From Bacillota bacterium (GTDB lineage: Bacteria > Bacillota > Sulfobacillia > RBS10-35 > JAJYVM01): 6,717 nucleotides of DNA. The stretch is taken from the NCBI GenBank assembly GCA_021792015.1, contig JAJYVM010000217.1:1-6717 (forward strand), written 5' to 3'. Below, piece after piece: positions 1 to 5,812 of this stretch. The translations under genes and the position numbers were made by a program. The notes beneath the pieces are model-generated. The model did no database searches and was not told where the DNA came from. It was given only the letters and a program-made list of their open reading frames with translations. The stretch's first letter is position 1. Each line of letters begins with the position of its first letter.

Positions 1-224
1 CCGGCGAGGGGGACAACGACCTGGAGAAGGCCGTCTTTGCCCACCACCCAGAGCTGGCGGACGCCAAGGCCGAGATCCTGGCTGCGGGGGCGCTAAAGGC
101 CCTCATGACGGGGAGCGGCGCGGCCGTCTTTGGCGTAATGCCGTCGCCGGCCAAGGCACGGGAGGTCGCCCGCACCTTCAGGGCCCGGGGTTGGTGGGCC
201 ACCGCCACGCGGTTGCTGCCGTGA
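1..224 (+). CDS. ispE: IspE, 4-diphosphocytidyl-2-C-methyl-D-erythritol kinase (C-terminal part)
   Basis: Only the last 73 residues are present; the 5' end lies outside the window and the first whole codon is at position 3. The enzyme is a cytosolic GHMP-family kinase that phosphorylates CDP-methylerythritol in the non-mevalonate (MEP) isoprenoid pathway. The visible part begins with the NDLE motif (codons 15-26) typical of IspE, followed by the E-I-L-x-x-G-A-L helix. Next comes the third GHMP glycine-rich motif, read as L-M-T-G-S-G-A-A-V-F-G (about 102-134), where most family members have M-S-G-S-G-P-T-V-F-G. The C-terminal helix contains A-K-A-R-E-V-A. The TGA stop at 222-224 overlaps the GTG start of the next gene, so the two are probably translationally coupled. 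ispE lies close to purR in many Bacillota, which supports the call. Its kinase N-terminus and promoter cannot be assessed here. Confidence 0.9.
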   Translation, partial: GEGDNDLEKAVFAHHPELADAKAEILAAGALKALMTGSGAAVFGVMPSPAKAREVARTFRARGWWATATRLLP

Positions 225-949
225 GCGTCGCCGGGATTGTGCTCGCCGGGCGCCGCAACGGGGGGCGCCTGCGCGACGAGCCCGCCGAGTACGAGGCACT
301 GATCCCGATCGCGGGCCGTCCCATGGGGGCATGGGTGGTAGCTGCGCTCCTGCCGACTTGCACGCGCGTCGTGGTCGTCGGACCGGAAGGGCTGGGAGCA
401 CCTTCGGTCGCGCCCGGCGCCTCCGTGGTGGAGAACTTGCGGCGCGGCGTTGCCGCCGCGCTGCCCGCGGACGAGATCCTGGTCGCAACCGGCGATGCGC
501 CGCTGCTGACGGCCGCCGGCGTCGAGCGCTTCCTGGCCGGCAGCCGCGCGGCGGGCGCGGCCCTCGGCTACCCCATCGTGCCCCGCGCGGCCTGCGAGGC
601 GGCGTTCCCGGGTGTCCGGCGCACCTACGTGCGGGCGGACGGGGTGGAATACACGGGCGGAAACGTCTTCTACCTCCGCGCGGAGGCCGGGCCGGCGCTG
701 CTGGCGCAGCTGGAGGCCTTTTACCGGGCCCGGAAGAATCCCCTGCGGCTGGCGGGGCTGTTCGGTCTGGGCACCCTCCTGGCGCTGCTCGCGGGCCGCG
801 CGCGCGTGTCCGCGCTGGAGGCCACCGCCTCGCGCCGGCTGGGGGTGGCGGCACGTGGGATCGTCTGCGACGATGCGGGCATCGGCACGGACTGCGACAA
901 GCCGAGCGACCTCGTGCTCGCGCGGGCGGTGCTGGGCGGAAGGAGCTGA
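221..949 (+). CDS. MobA-like NTP transferase family protein of unknown substrate
   Basis: This 242-residue protein is a GT-A/Rossmann-like nucleotidyltransferase. I start it at GTG 221, whose GTGA overlaps the ispE stop. The encoded N-terminus V-A-G-I-V-L-A-G places the nucleotide-binding strand at the protein start as the family requires, and an upstream in-frame ATG at 191 would only add residues inside ispE. Visible motifs are the modified P-loop L-A-G-R-R-N-G-G-R-L (8-17), Y-E-A-L-I-P-I-A-G-R-P-M (24-35), the metal-binding T-G-D-A-P-L-L-T (90-97), R-T-Y-V-R (134-138), T-G-G-N (145-148), R-K-N-P (171-174) and a C-terminal D-C-D-K-P-S-D-L (224-231). As I recall the family, close relatives sit between ispE and purR in Clostridia-like genomes and are annotated only as NTP transferase; the C-terminal blocks are not MobA features. 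It could activate a sugar, sugar alcohol or cofactor precursor, but the sequence does not say which. No signal peptide or membrane segment is evident. Confidence 0.85.
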   Translation: MSVAGIVLAGRRNGGRLRDEPAEYEALIPIAGRPMGAWVVAALLPTCTRVVVVGPEGLGAPSVAPGASVVENLRRGVAAALPADEILVATGDAPLLTAAGVERFLAGSRAAGAALGYPIVPRAACEAAFPGVRRTYVRADGVEYTGGNVFYLRAEAGPALLAQLEAFYRARKNPLRLAGLFGLGTLLALLAGRARVSALEATASRRLGVAARGIVCDDAGIGTDCDKPSDLVLARAVLGGRS

Positions 950-955
950 GGGCTC

Positions 956-1771
956 GTGCGGCGGAGCCAGCGGATGGCGGTCCTGATCCAGCGCCTCGTC
1001 GAGCAGCCGGGCCGCGTCTTCACGCTCTCCGAGTTCGCCCGCGAGTTCGGCGCCGGCAAGTCCAGCATCAGCGAGGACCTGGCGCTGGCGCGCGAGGTCT
1101 TCGCCGAGGATGATCTCGGCCGCATCGAGACCTACCCCGGGGCCACCGGCGGCGTCAGCTACCTGCCCGTGCGCTCGGCCGAGCGGCTGGCCAAAAGCAC
1201 GGGCGCCCTGGCCGCGCTGCTCTCGGCGCCGGACCGCATCTTGCCCGGGGGGTTCGTCTTCATGACGGACGTGCTCTTCGCCCCGAGCTGGGCGCAGGCC
1301 ATCGGCGAGGCCTTCGCCACCACCTTCGCCGGCGCTGGCGCCGAGTACGTGGTGACGGTGGAGACCAAGGGCATCCCGATCGCCCTGATGACGGCTCGGG
1401 CCCTGGGCCGGCCGATGGTGCTGCTGCGCCGCGACAGCCGCGTCACGGAGGGCTCGTCCGTGTCCATCAACTACGTCTCCGGCAGCAGCCAGCGCATCCA
1501 GACGATGTCGCTGCCGCGCCGGGCCCTGCCGCAGGGGGCGCGGGCGCTGATCGTCGACGATTTCATGAAGGGCGGAGGGACTGCGCGGGGTATGGTGGAC
1601 CTGCTGGGGGAGTTCGGCGCGCGCGTGGTGGGCATCGGGGTGGTGGTGGCGACGGCGGAGCCGGCCAACAAGCGGGTCGACGGGTACACGGCCCTGCTTC
1701 GCCTGGAGGCGGTCGACGAGGAGGCGCGGCGCATCAGCCTGCGCCCGCTGACGGAGCGGCCCTCCTGGTGA
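956..1771 (+). CDS. purR: PurR, PRPP-responsive purine operon repressor (Gram-positive type)
   Basis: This 271-residue protein closely resembles Bacillus subtilis PurR (about 285 aa), a dimeric repressor of purine biosynthesis and transport genes that PRPP releases from DNA. Residues 1 to about 73 form the winged-helix domain, with the recognition-region signature A-G-K-S-S-I-S-E-D-L (33-42) and P-G-A-T-G-G-V (61-67). The rest is a type I phosphoribosyltransferase fold without enzymatic activity in this family. It shows R-I-L-P-G-G (94-99), V-T-E-G-S-S-V-S-I-N-Y-V-S-G-S (163-177), I-Q-T-M-S-L (181-186) and the PRPP loop D-D-F-M-K-G-G-G-T (201-209). The GTG start at 956 follows a good ribosome site (GGAAGGAG, 938-945, 10 nt spacing) and gives M-R-R-S-Q-R-M, aligning with the Bacillus N-terminus; ATG 974 would cut into the first helix. 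It begins 6 nt after the preceding stop, and its TGA overlaps the ilvA start. I found no PurBox-like operator pair in the window. Confidence 0.96.
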   Translation: MRRSQRMAVLIQRLVEQPGRVFTLSEFAREFGAGKSSISEDLALAREVFAEDDLGRIETYPGATGGVSYLPVRSAERLAKSTGALAALLSAPDRILPGGFVFMTDVLFAPSWAQAIGEAFATTFAGAGAEYVVTVETKGIPIALMTARALGRPMVLLRRDSRVTEGSSVSINYVSGSSQRIQTMSLPRRALPQGARALIVDDFMKGGGTARGMVDLLGEFGARVVGIGVVVATAEPANKRVDGYTALLRLEAVDEEARRISLRPLTERPSW

Positions 1772-2955
1772 GCGTGGGACTTGCCGAGGTGCAGGCGGCC
1801 CGGGAGCGCATCGGCGGCGCTGTGCTGCGCACCCCGCTGCTGCCGGCGGACGCCCTCGCGCCGGGACTGTGGCTGAAGGCCGAGAGCCTGCAGCGCATGG
1901 GCTCCTTCAAGGTGCGGGGCGCCTTCAGCCGCATGCGCCTGCTCACGGCGGACGAGCGCGCCCGCGGCGTGGTCGCCGCCTCCGCGGGCAACCACGCCCA
2001 GGGGGTGGCCCTGGTCGCCCGCGAGTTGGGCATTCGCGCGAGCATCGTCATGCCCGAGGGCGCGCCCCTCACCAAGCTGGAGGCCACCCGCCGGCTCGGG
2101 GCGGAGGTCATCCAGGAGGGCACGACCTTCGACGCGGCCTTCGCCAAGGCGCAGACGCTCGTCCGCGAGCACGGCTACGTGCTGATCCACGCCTTCGACG
2201 ACGCCGCCGTCATCGCCGGCCAGGGGACCGTTGCGCTGGAGATCCTGGAGGACCTCCCCGACTGCGCCTGCATGCTGGTGCCCATCGGCGGCGGCGGGCT
2301 GATCAGCGGGGTGGCGGCCGCGGCCAAGGCCCTGCGGCCCGACATCCGGGTGATCGGGGTCGAGGCGGCCGGGGCGGCCGCCATGGCCGAGTCGCTGAAG
2401 GCGGGCCGGCTGGTGACCCTGCCCTCGGTGCACACGATCGCCGACGGGCTGGCCGTCAAACAGCCGTCGCAGCGGACCTTCGACATGGTCCGCGCCCTGG
2501 TCGACGATGTGGTCGTCGTCGCGGAGGACGAGGTCGCCCGGGCCATGCTGCTGCTCATCGAGCGCGCCCGCCTGGTTGCGGAGGGTGCCGGGGCCGCCGC
2601 GACCGCCGCCGCCCTCTCGCGGTCCTGGCCGCGGCCGACCGTGGCCGTCGTCAGCGGCGGCAACGTGGATGTCACCATGCTGGGGGAGATCATCGACCGC
2701 GGCTTGGTCGGCGAGGGCCGCTACCTGCGCCTGCGGACGCGGGTGCCGGACCGGCCGGGCGCGCTGGCGACGCTGCTGCGGCTTGTCGCTGACGAGGGCG
2801 GCAACCTCGTCAGCGTGGAGCACGACCGCCTGCGTGCGGGACTGCCCCTGGACGAGACGTGGGTCGCGCTGCTCATCGAGACCCGTGGGCCCGAGCACGC
2901 GGCGGCCCTCCGCGATCGCCTGGGCCGCGAGGGCTACGCGCTCACGGAGGCGTAG
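1768..2955 (+). CDS. ilvA: Threonine dehydratase (threonine ammonia-lyase) with C-terminal ACT domain
   Basis: This 395-residue, PLP-dependent fold-type II enzyme deaminates threonine (and usually serine) to 2-oxobutyrate through a reactive enamine/imine, the first step toward isoleucine or a catabolic route. The PLP lysine is K48 in G-S-F-K-V-R-G-A. S-A-G-N-H-A-Q-G (72-79) binds the substrate carboxylate, G-G-G-G-L (174-178) holds the PLP phosphate, E-G-A-G-A (272-276) is the usual late motif, and S-G-G-N (296-299) contacts the pyridine ring. Residues from about 319 to the end form one ACT domain (R-V-P-D-R-P-G-A-L), so this is the medium-length single-ACT class rather than the 500-residue biosynthetic IlvA or the ACT-less TdcB. 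Allosteric control by an amino acid is therefore likely. The GTG start overlaps the purR stop as GTGA, with a GGAG (1753-1756) 11 nt upstream, which indicates coupling to purR. Whether the role is biosynthetic or catabolic is undecided; tdcB would be an alternative symbol. Confidence 0.93.
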   Translation: MSVGLAEVQAARERIGGAVLRTPLLPADALAPGLWLKAESLQRMGSFKVRGAFSRMRLLTADERARGVVAASAGNHAQGVALVARELGIRASIVMPEGAPLTKLEATRRLGAEVIQEGTTFDAAFAKAQTLVREHGYVLIHAFDDAAVIAGQGTVALEILEDLPDCACMLVPIGGGGLISGVAAAAKALRPDIRVIGVEAAGAAAMAESLKAGRLVTLPSVHTIADGLAVKQPSQRTFDMVRALVDDVVVVAEDEVARAMLLLIERARLVAEGAGAAATAAALSRSWPRPTVAVVSGGNVDVTMLGEIIDRGLVGEGRYLRLRTRVPDRPGALATLLRLVADEGGNLVSVEHDRLRAGLPLDETWVALLIETRGPEHAAALRDRLGREGYALTEA

Positions 2956-2963
2956 GGGCGCCG

Positions 2964-2992
2964 CTGCGGCCCGCTCAGGCCCCGCGCCGCAG
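2964..2992. terminator. Possible bidirectional terminator hairpin between convergent genes
   Basis: A perfect 7-bp inverted repeat, CTGCGGC (2964-2970) and GCCGCAG (2986-2992), flanks a 15-nt loop that contains the flippase stop codon. It lies 9 nt after the ilvA stop, and only 19 nt separate the two convergent stop codons. There is no T-tract on either strand, so it is not a canonical intrinsic terminator. Its position is the only positive argument, and matches of this length arise by chance in GC-rich DNA. Confidence 0.25.
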
Positions 2993-4282
2993 GAGGGCTG
3001 CAACGGCGATCCACTCGCCCGCCGCCGTGACGGCAAAGCCCACAGCCGTGGCCAGGGCGGCTCCGGCGATGCCCATCGGCGCGACCCATATCAGGATCAG
3101 GCCGAGCCGGCAGAGCCCGCCCGCGACCTGACAGCCCAGAGAGAGGCCGGTCCGCCCGAGGCCGTGGAGGACGGCGCCGGATCCCATGCTCAGGAAGAGC
3201 CCCGGGGCGATCAGTGCACCCTCGGCAAGCAGCGGGCCGAGGTGGGCCTGGCCGTATATGACCTGCCCCAACCAGCCGGCGCCGGAGGAGAGCGCGAGCG
3301 CGGTGCCGATGCCGATGGCGCCGGCGGCCCCGGCGGCGGCGGCGGCGCGCCGGCGGATGGCCTCACGCTTGCCGCGCGCCCATGCTTCCGCCACGGCGGG
3401 GACGAGGGCCGCTGTCGCGGCCCCCATCAGAACCGTGGGGAACGTGACGAGCGGCATCACCATGCCCATGAAGCGGCCGAAGGCGGCCGTGGCCGAGAGG
3501 GCATCGGCCCCGCCGGCGATCAGGCGGGCGGGGATCAGGGCGGCGTCCAGCGCCATCCCCATGGTGCCGGCCATCCGGCTCATCGCCACCGGGAGGGAGA
3601 CGCCCAGCATCCGGCCGACGTCGGGCCCCTCCGCACCCGGCGGGACCACGGCCGGGTCGCGGCGCGCCCCCGCCGTCACGGTGATCAGCCCCACGAGCTC
3701 GCCCAGCACGACGAGGCCGGCGGCGGCGGCGGCAGCCGCGGCCGGCGCCAGGATCGGGGCGAGCGCGAGCCACAGGCCCAGCACCACGAGCCGGACCACG
3801 TTCTCGCCGATGGGGGCCACGCCGACCCGCACCATGCGGCGCAGCCCCTGCCAGTAGCCCCGGTAGATGCCCTGAAGCGCGGCCAGCGGCAGCGCCCACG
3901 CCAGCACGGCCAGCGGTGCCGCGGCGCGCGGGTCCCGCAGCAGGGCATTCCCCAGCCGCGGCGCCACCACGAGCAGCACCAGGGTGCCGACGGTCGCGGC
4001 GCAGCCTGCGATCCATGCGGCCCGGCGCCGGATGCGGGCGGCGCGGCCGAGGTCGCCCTGGGCCGCGGCGGCCGCCACCATCTGGGTGACGGCGGCGGAC
4101 AGGCCCAACGAGCAGGCCGTCAGTACGACAAGATAGATGGGCAGGGCCAGCTGGAAGAGGCCGAGGGCCTCGGCCCCCACGGCGCGGGCGAGCACGACGC
4201 GGTAGCCGAGCCCGAGCAGCCGGGCCGCCGCCGCGGCGGCCGCAAGCTGGCCGAGCTCGGCGAGCAGGCGTGAGCGGCGCAT
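2975..4282 (-). CDS. SpoVB/MurJ-superfamily (MOP) polysaccharide or lipid-linked sugar flippase
   Basis: This 435-residue integral membrane protein consists almost entirely of hydrophobic segments, about twelve by eye (for example 11-32, 43-68, 88-108, 160-180, 262-290, 378-400, 402-428). The N-terminus has G-L-G-Y-R-V-V-L-A-R-A-V-G-A-E-A-L-G-L-F-Q (24-44). The middle has Y-R-G-Y-W-Q-G (140-146), and 269-300 matches the SpoVB-type block G-x-F-M-G-M-V-M-P-L-V-T-F-P-T followed by A-L-V-P-A-V-A-E-A. Such proteins flip lipid-linked sugars; SpoVB acts in spore cortex synthesis. It is shorter than Bacillus SpoVB (about 518 aa). The ATG at 4282 aligns with the family N-terminus but has no visible ribosome site. 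Another ATG at 4363 would add 27 polar, arginine-rich residues and also lacks a clear site. The gene lies between purR-ilvA and glmU in opposite orientation. In B. subtilis a related gene, yabM, lies further downstream of prs, so this may be its relocated counterpart. The exact substrate is unknown. Confidence 0.85.
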   Translation of the reverse strand: MRRSRLLAELGQLAAAAAAARLLGLGYRVVLARAVGAEALGLFQLALPIYLVVLTACSLGLSAAVTQMVAAAAAQGDLGRAARIRRRAAWIAGCAATVGTLVLLVVAPRLGNALLRDPRAAAPLAVLAWALPLAALQGIYRGYWQGLRRMVRVGVAPIGENVVRLVVLGLWLALAPILAPAAAAAAAAGLVVLGELVGLITVTAGARRDPAVVPPGAEGPDVGRMLGVSLPVAMSRMAGTMGMALDAALIPARLIAGGADALSATAAFGRFMGMVMPLVTFPTVLMGAATAALVPAVAEAWARGKREAIRRRAAAAAGAAGAIGIGTALALSSGAGWLGQVIYGQAHLGPLLAEGALIAPGLFLSMGSGAVLHGLGRTGLSLGCQVAGGLCRLGLILIWVAPMGIAGAALATAVGFAVTAAGEWIAVAALLRRGA

Positions 4283-4329
4283 GGTGGAATGGCTATGCGG
4301 CGCGCGGTGCCGCCAGTCTGTCCTTCTGA

Positions 4330-4356
4330 CCCGCGTGCGCGCGGGACGACCCGCGC
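4330..4356. repeat. Three-arm repeat able to form two mutually exclusive hairpins
   Basis: The hexamer CCCGCG occurs at 4330-4335 and 4350-4355, with its complement CGCGGG at 4340-4345 exactly midway. The central arm can pair leftwards (6 bp, loop TGCG, 4336-4339). It can instead pair rightwards, where flanking bases extend the stem to 7 bp (4339-4345 with 4350-4356, loop ACGA, 4346-4349). The two direct copies are 20 bp apart, about two helical turns. It lies 35-61 nt before the glmU start, so it could be a DNA operator or a leader-RNA structure. Short GC palindromes are common in DNA this rich in G+C. Confidence 0.5.
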
Positions 4357-4377
4357 TTACCATAGACGGCTCGATCC

Positions 4378-4384
4378 AGAGGGG
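4378..4384 (+). promoter_or_regulatory. Ribosome binding site that fixes the glmU start
   Basis: AGAGGGG lies 6 nt before ATG 4391. It favours that start over the in-frame ATG at 4289, which would add 34 residues without family resemblance, and over ATG 4403, which is too far from this site. Confidence 0.7.
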
Positions 4385-4390
4385 TGCGGC

Positions 4391-5767
4391 ATGGGGGACA
4401 CGATGGCCGTCGTTCTTGCGGCGGGCCTGAGCAAGCGGATGCGGTCCGACACCATCAAGGTCCTGCACCGGGTGGGCGGGCGCGAGTCCGTGGCGCGGGT
4501 GGTGGACGCGTGCCATGGACTCGCGCCTGTGGTGGTCGTCGGCCACCAGGGCGAGCGTGTCAGAGGCGCGCTCGCCCACGCCGAGGTGACCTTCGTCGAG
4601 CAGGCGGAGCCCCGCGGCACGGGCGACGCCGTCCTCCGGGCCGAGGCCGCGACGGCGGGGGCGGCCAACATCCTCGTCCTCTATGGCGACGGAGCCGTGC
4701 TGACCCGCGAGCTCATCGCCGAGCTCGTGCGCCGCCACCACGCGGGCGCCGCCGCCGCAACGCTCCTCACCGGCGAGATGGACGACCCCGCCGGCTACGG
4801 CCGCGTCGTCCGGGATCCGGGCGGCCGGGTCCTCGCCATCGTCGAGGAGGCCGACTGCACGCCCGAGCAGCGCCGCATCCGGGAATGGTACACGGGGGTC
4901 GCGTGCTACCGGCGCAGCGACCTGTTCGAGGCCCTGCATCAGGTGGGCACGGCCAACGCCAAGGGCGAGGTCTACCTGACCGATGCCGTGGGCATCCTGG
5001 CCCGCACGGGGCATCAGGTTGACGCATTCTGCAGCGCACGGGCGGAGGAGGCCATCGGGGTGGATGACCGGGCCGATCTCGCGGAGGCGGAGCGGATCAT
5101 TCGCGGGCGGGTGCTCGCGCGCCTGTTCGAGGCCGGCGTGACCGTCCGCGACCCGGCCACCACCTACGTGGATGAGCGCGCGGAGATCGGGCAGGATACG
5201 GTGCTCGAGCCCATGACCATCATCGAGGGACCCTGCCGCATCGGGCGGCGTTGCGTCATCGGGCCCGGCAGCCATGTCGTGGCCAGCCAGGTCGCCGACG
5301 ATGTGCGCGTCACGCACGCCGTGGTCGAGGAGAGTCGCGTGGGCGAAGGCTGCGTCATCGGGCCCTTTGCCCACCTGCGCCCCGGCACCGTCCTCGGCCA
5401 CGACGTCGAGGTCGGCAACTTCGCCGAGATCAAGAACAGCACCGTGGGGGCGGGCAGCAAGGCCCACCACCACAGCTACATCGGGGACGCGGACCTGGGC
5501 GCGCGCGTGAACGTGGGAGCGGGGGTCATCACCGTGAACTACGACGGGCGCAGCAAGCACCGCACCACCGTCGCCGACGACGCCTTTCTGGGCTGCAACG
5601 TGAACCTCATCGCGCCGATCGAGGTTGGCGACGGGGCGTACGTCGCGGCCGGGTCGACGGTGAACCAGCCCGTGCCGGCCGGGTCGCTCGCCATCGCGAG
5701 GGAGCGGCAGTCGAACAAGCTGGAATGGGCGGCGCGACGCGCCGCCCAGCACGATGAAAAAGGGTAG
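4391..5767 (+). CDS. glmU: GlmU, bifunctional glucosamine-1-P acetyltransferase / GlcNAc-1-P uridyltransferase
   Basis: This 458-residue protein has the usual GlmU length. It should make UDP-GlcNAc in the cytosol for peptidoglycan and other envelope sugars. Residues 1 to about 228 form the uridyltransferase domain. L-A-A-G-L-S-K-R-M (9-17) replaces the usual L-A-A-G-x-G-T-R-M; K23, Q71, G-T-G (76-78), D100 and G-Y-G (135-137) are kept. Positions that are normally Asn in E-I-N-T-G and G-V-N-(N/D)-R are Y167 and D225. Residues from about 262 to 445 form the left-handed beta-helix acetyltransferase. There R330, K348, the catalytic-base equivalent H360 (inside K-A-H-H-H-S-Y-I-G-D), Y363 and V-N-Y-D-G (382-386) are intact, and F-L-G-C-N-V-N-L (399-406) resembles Bacillus. 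The acetyltransferase call is secure; uridyltransferase activity or specificity is less certain. prs follows after 45 nt, the pairing seen in Bacillus, so co-transcription is likely. Confidence 0.93.
   Translation: MGDTMAVVLAAGLSKRMRSDTIKVLHRVGGRESVARVVDACHGLAPVVVVGHQGERVRGALAHAEVTFVEQAEPRGTGDAVLRAEAATAGAANILVLYGDGAVLTRELIAELVRRHHAGAAAATLLTGEMDDPAGYGRVVRDPGGRVLAIVEEADCTPEQRRIREWYTGVACYRRSDLFEALHQVGTANAKGEVYLTDAVGILARTGHQVDAFCSARAEEAIGVDDRADLAEAERIIRGRVLARLFEAGVTVRDPATTYVDERAEIGQDTVLEPMTIIEGPCRIGRRCVIGPGSHVVASQVADDVRVTHAVVEESRVGEGCVIGPFAHLRPGTVLGHDVEVGNFAEIKNSTVGAGSKAHHHSYIGDADLGARVNVGAGVITVNYDGRSKHRTTVADDAFLGCNVNLIAPIEVGDGAYVAAGSTVNQPVPAGSLAIARERQSNKLEWAARRAAQHDEKG
5727..5747. repeat. Perfect inverted repeat at the 3' end of glmU
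   Basis: GGGCGGCGCG (5727-5736) and its exact complement CGCGCCGCCC (5738-5747) flank a single A. In RNA this gives a 9-bp GC stem with a GAC loop. It lies inside glmU codons (A-A-R-R-A-A) 18 nt before the stop. The downstream bases are A-rich rather than T-rich, so it does not look like an intrinsic terminator. Confidence 0.6.
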
Positions 5768-5777
5768 TCGAAAAAGG
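5756..5777 (+). repeat. Short direct repeat spanning the glmU stop
   Basis: GAAAAAGG occurs at 5756-5763 and again at 5770-5777, a 14-nt period around the glmU TAG. These are the most A-rich octamers in this part of the window. The second copy lies 24 nt before the prs ribosome site. Confidence 0.45.
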
Positions 5778-5800
5778 CTGGCGAAGCGGCAACGGGAGCA

Positions 5801-5807
5801 GGAGGAG
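5801..5807 (+). promoter_or_regulatory. Strong ribosome binding site that fixes the TTG start of prs
   Basis: GGAGGAG sits 5 nt before TTG 5813. Reading upstream in the same frame to the stop at 5765-5767 gives no ATG, GTG or other TTG. This site therefore decides the start. Confidence 0.85.
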
Positions 5808-5812
5808 ATCCG

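Larger units (their letters stand above)
4283..4390. promoter_or_regulatory. Divergent intergenic region between flippase gene and glmU
   Basis: These 108 nt separate the two divergent starts, so promoters for both directions should lie here or just inside the flanking genes. The only A/T-richer pocket is at 4357-4366. It reads TACCAT (4358-4363) on the + strand and TATGGT (4364-4359) on the - strand, each a 4/6 match to a -10 hexamer. Neither has a convincing -35 at 16-18 bp, so these are weak candidates only. The structured repeat at 4330-4356 lies directly upstream of this pocket on the + strand. Confidence 0.35.

Noticed and set aside
191..220. ATG 191 as start of the NTP transferase
   Set aside because: It would add ten residues before the conserved first beta strand and overlap ispE by 34 nt, while GTG 221 gives the common 4-nt coupled overlap.
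93..854. A minus-strand Pro/Arg/Ala-rich frame opposite ispE and the NTP transferase
   Set aside because: It is proline/arginine low complexity typical of antisense GC-rich codons, with no recognisable domain.
1471..3036. A minus-strand frame of 521 codons opposite purR and ilvA
   Set aside because: The translation is biased and motif-free and lies antisense to genes with intact catalytic and DNA-binding motifs, so it is a shadow frame.
3718..3732. (CGG)5 trinucleotide run, with further GGC/GCC runs near 3295-3350 and 4225-4243
   Set aside because: These are explained by poly-alanine membrane segments of the flippase using GCC/GCG codons. A 14-bp palindrome at 4227-4240 falls in the same kind of run.
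2507..4273. A plus-strand frame of 588 codons across the ilvA end and the antisense of the flippase
   Set aside because: It encodes a compositionally biased Arg/Gly/Gln/His-rich sequence with no domain, and it overlaps two genes with clear family motifs.
4289..4390. N-terminal extension of GlmU from ATG 4289
   Set aside because: The extra 34 residues have no family resemblance and cover the divergent intergenic region. ATG 4391 has a ribosome site and gives the standard length.
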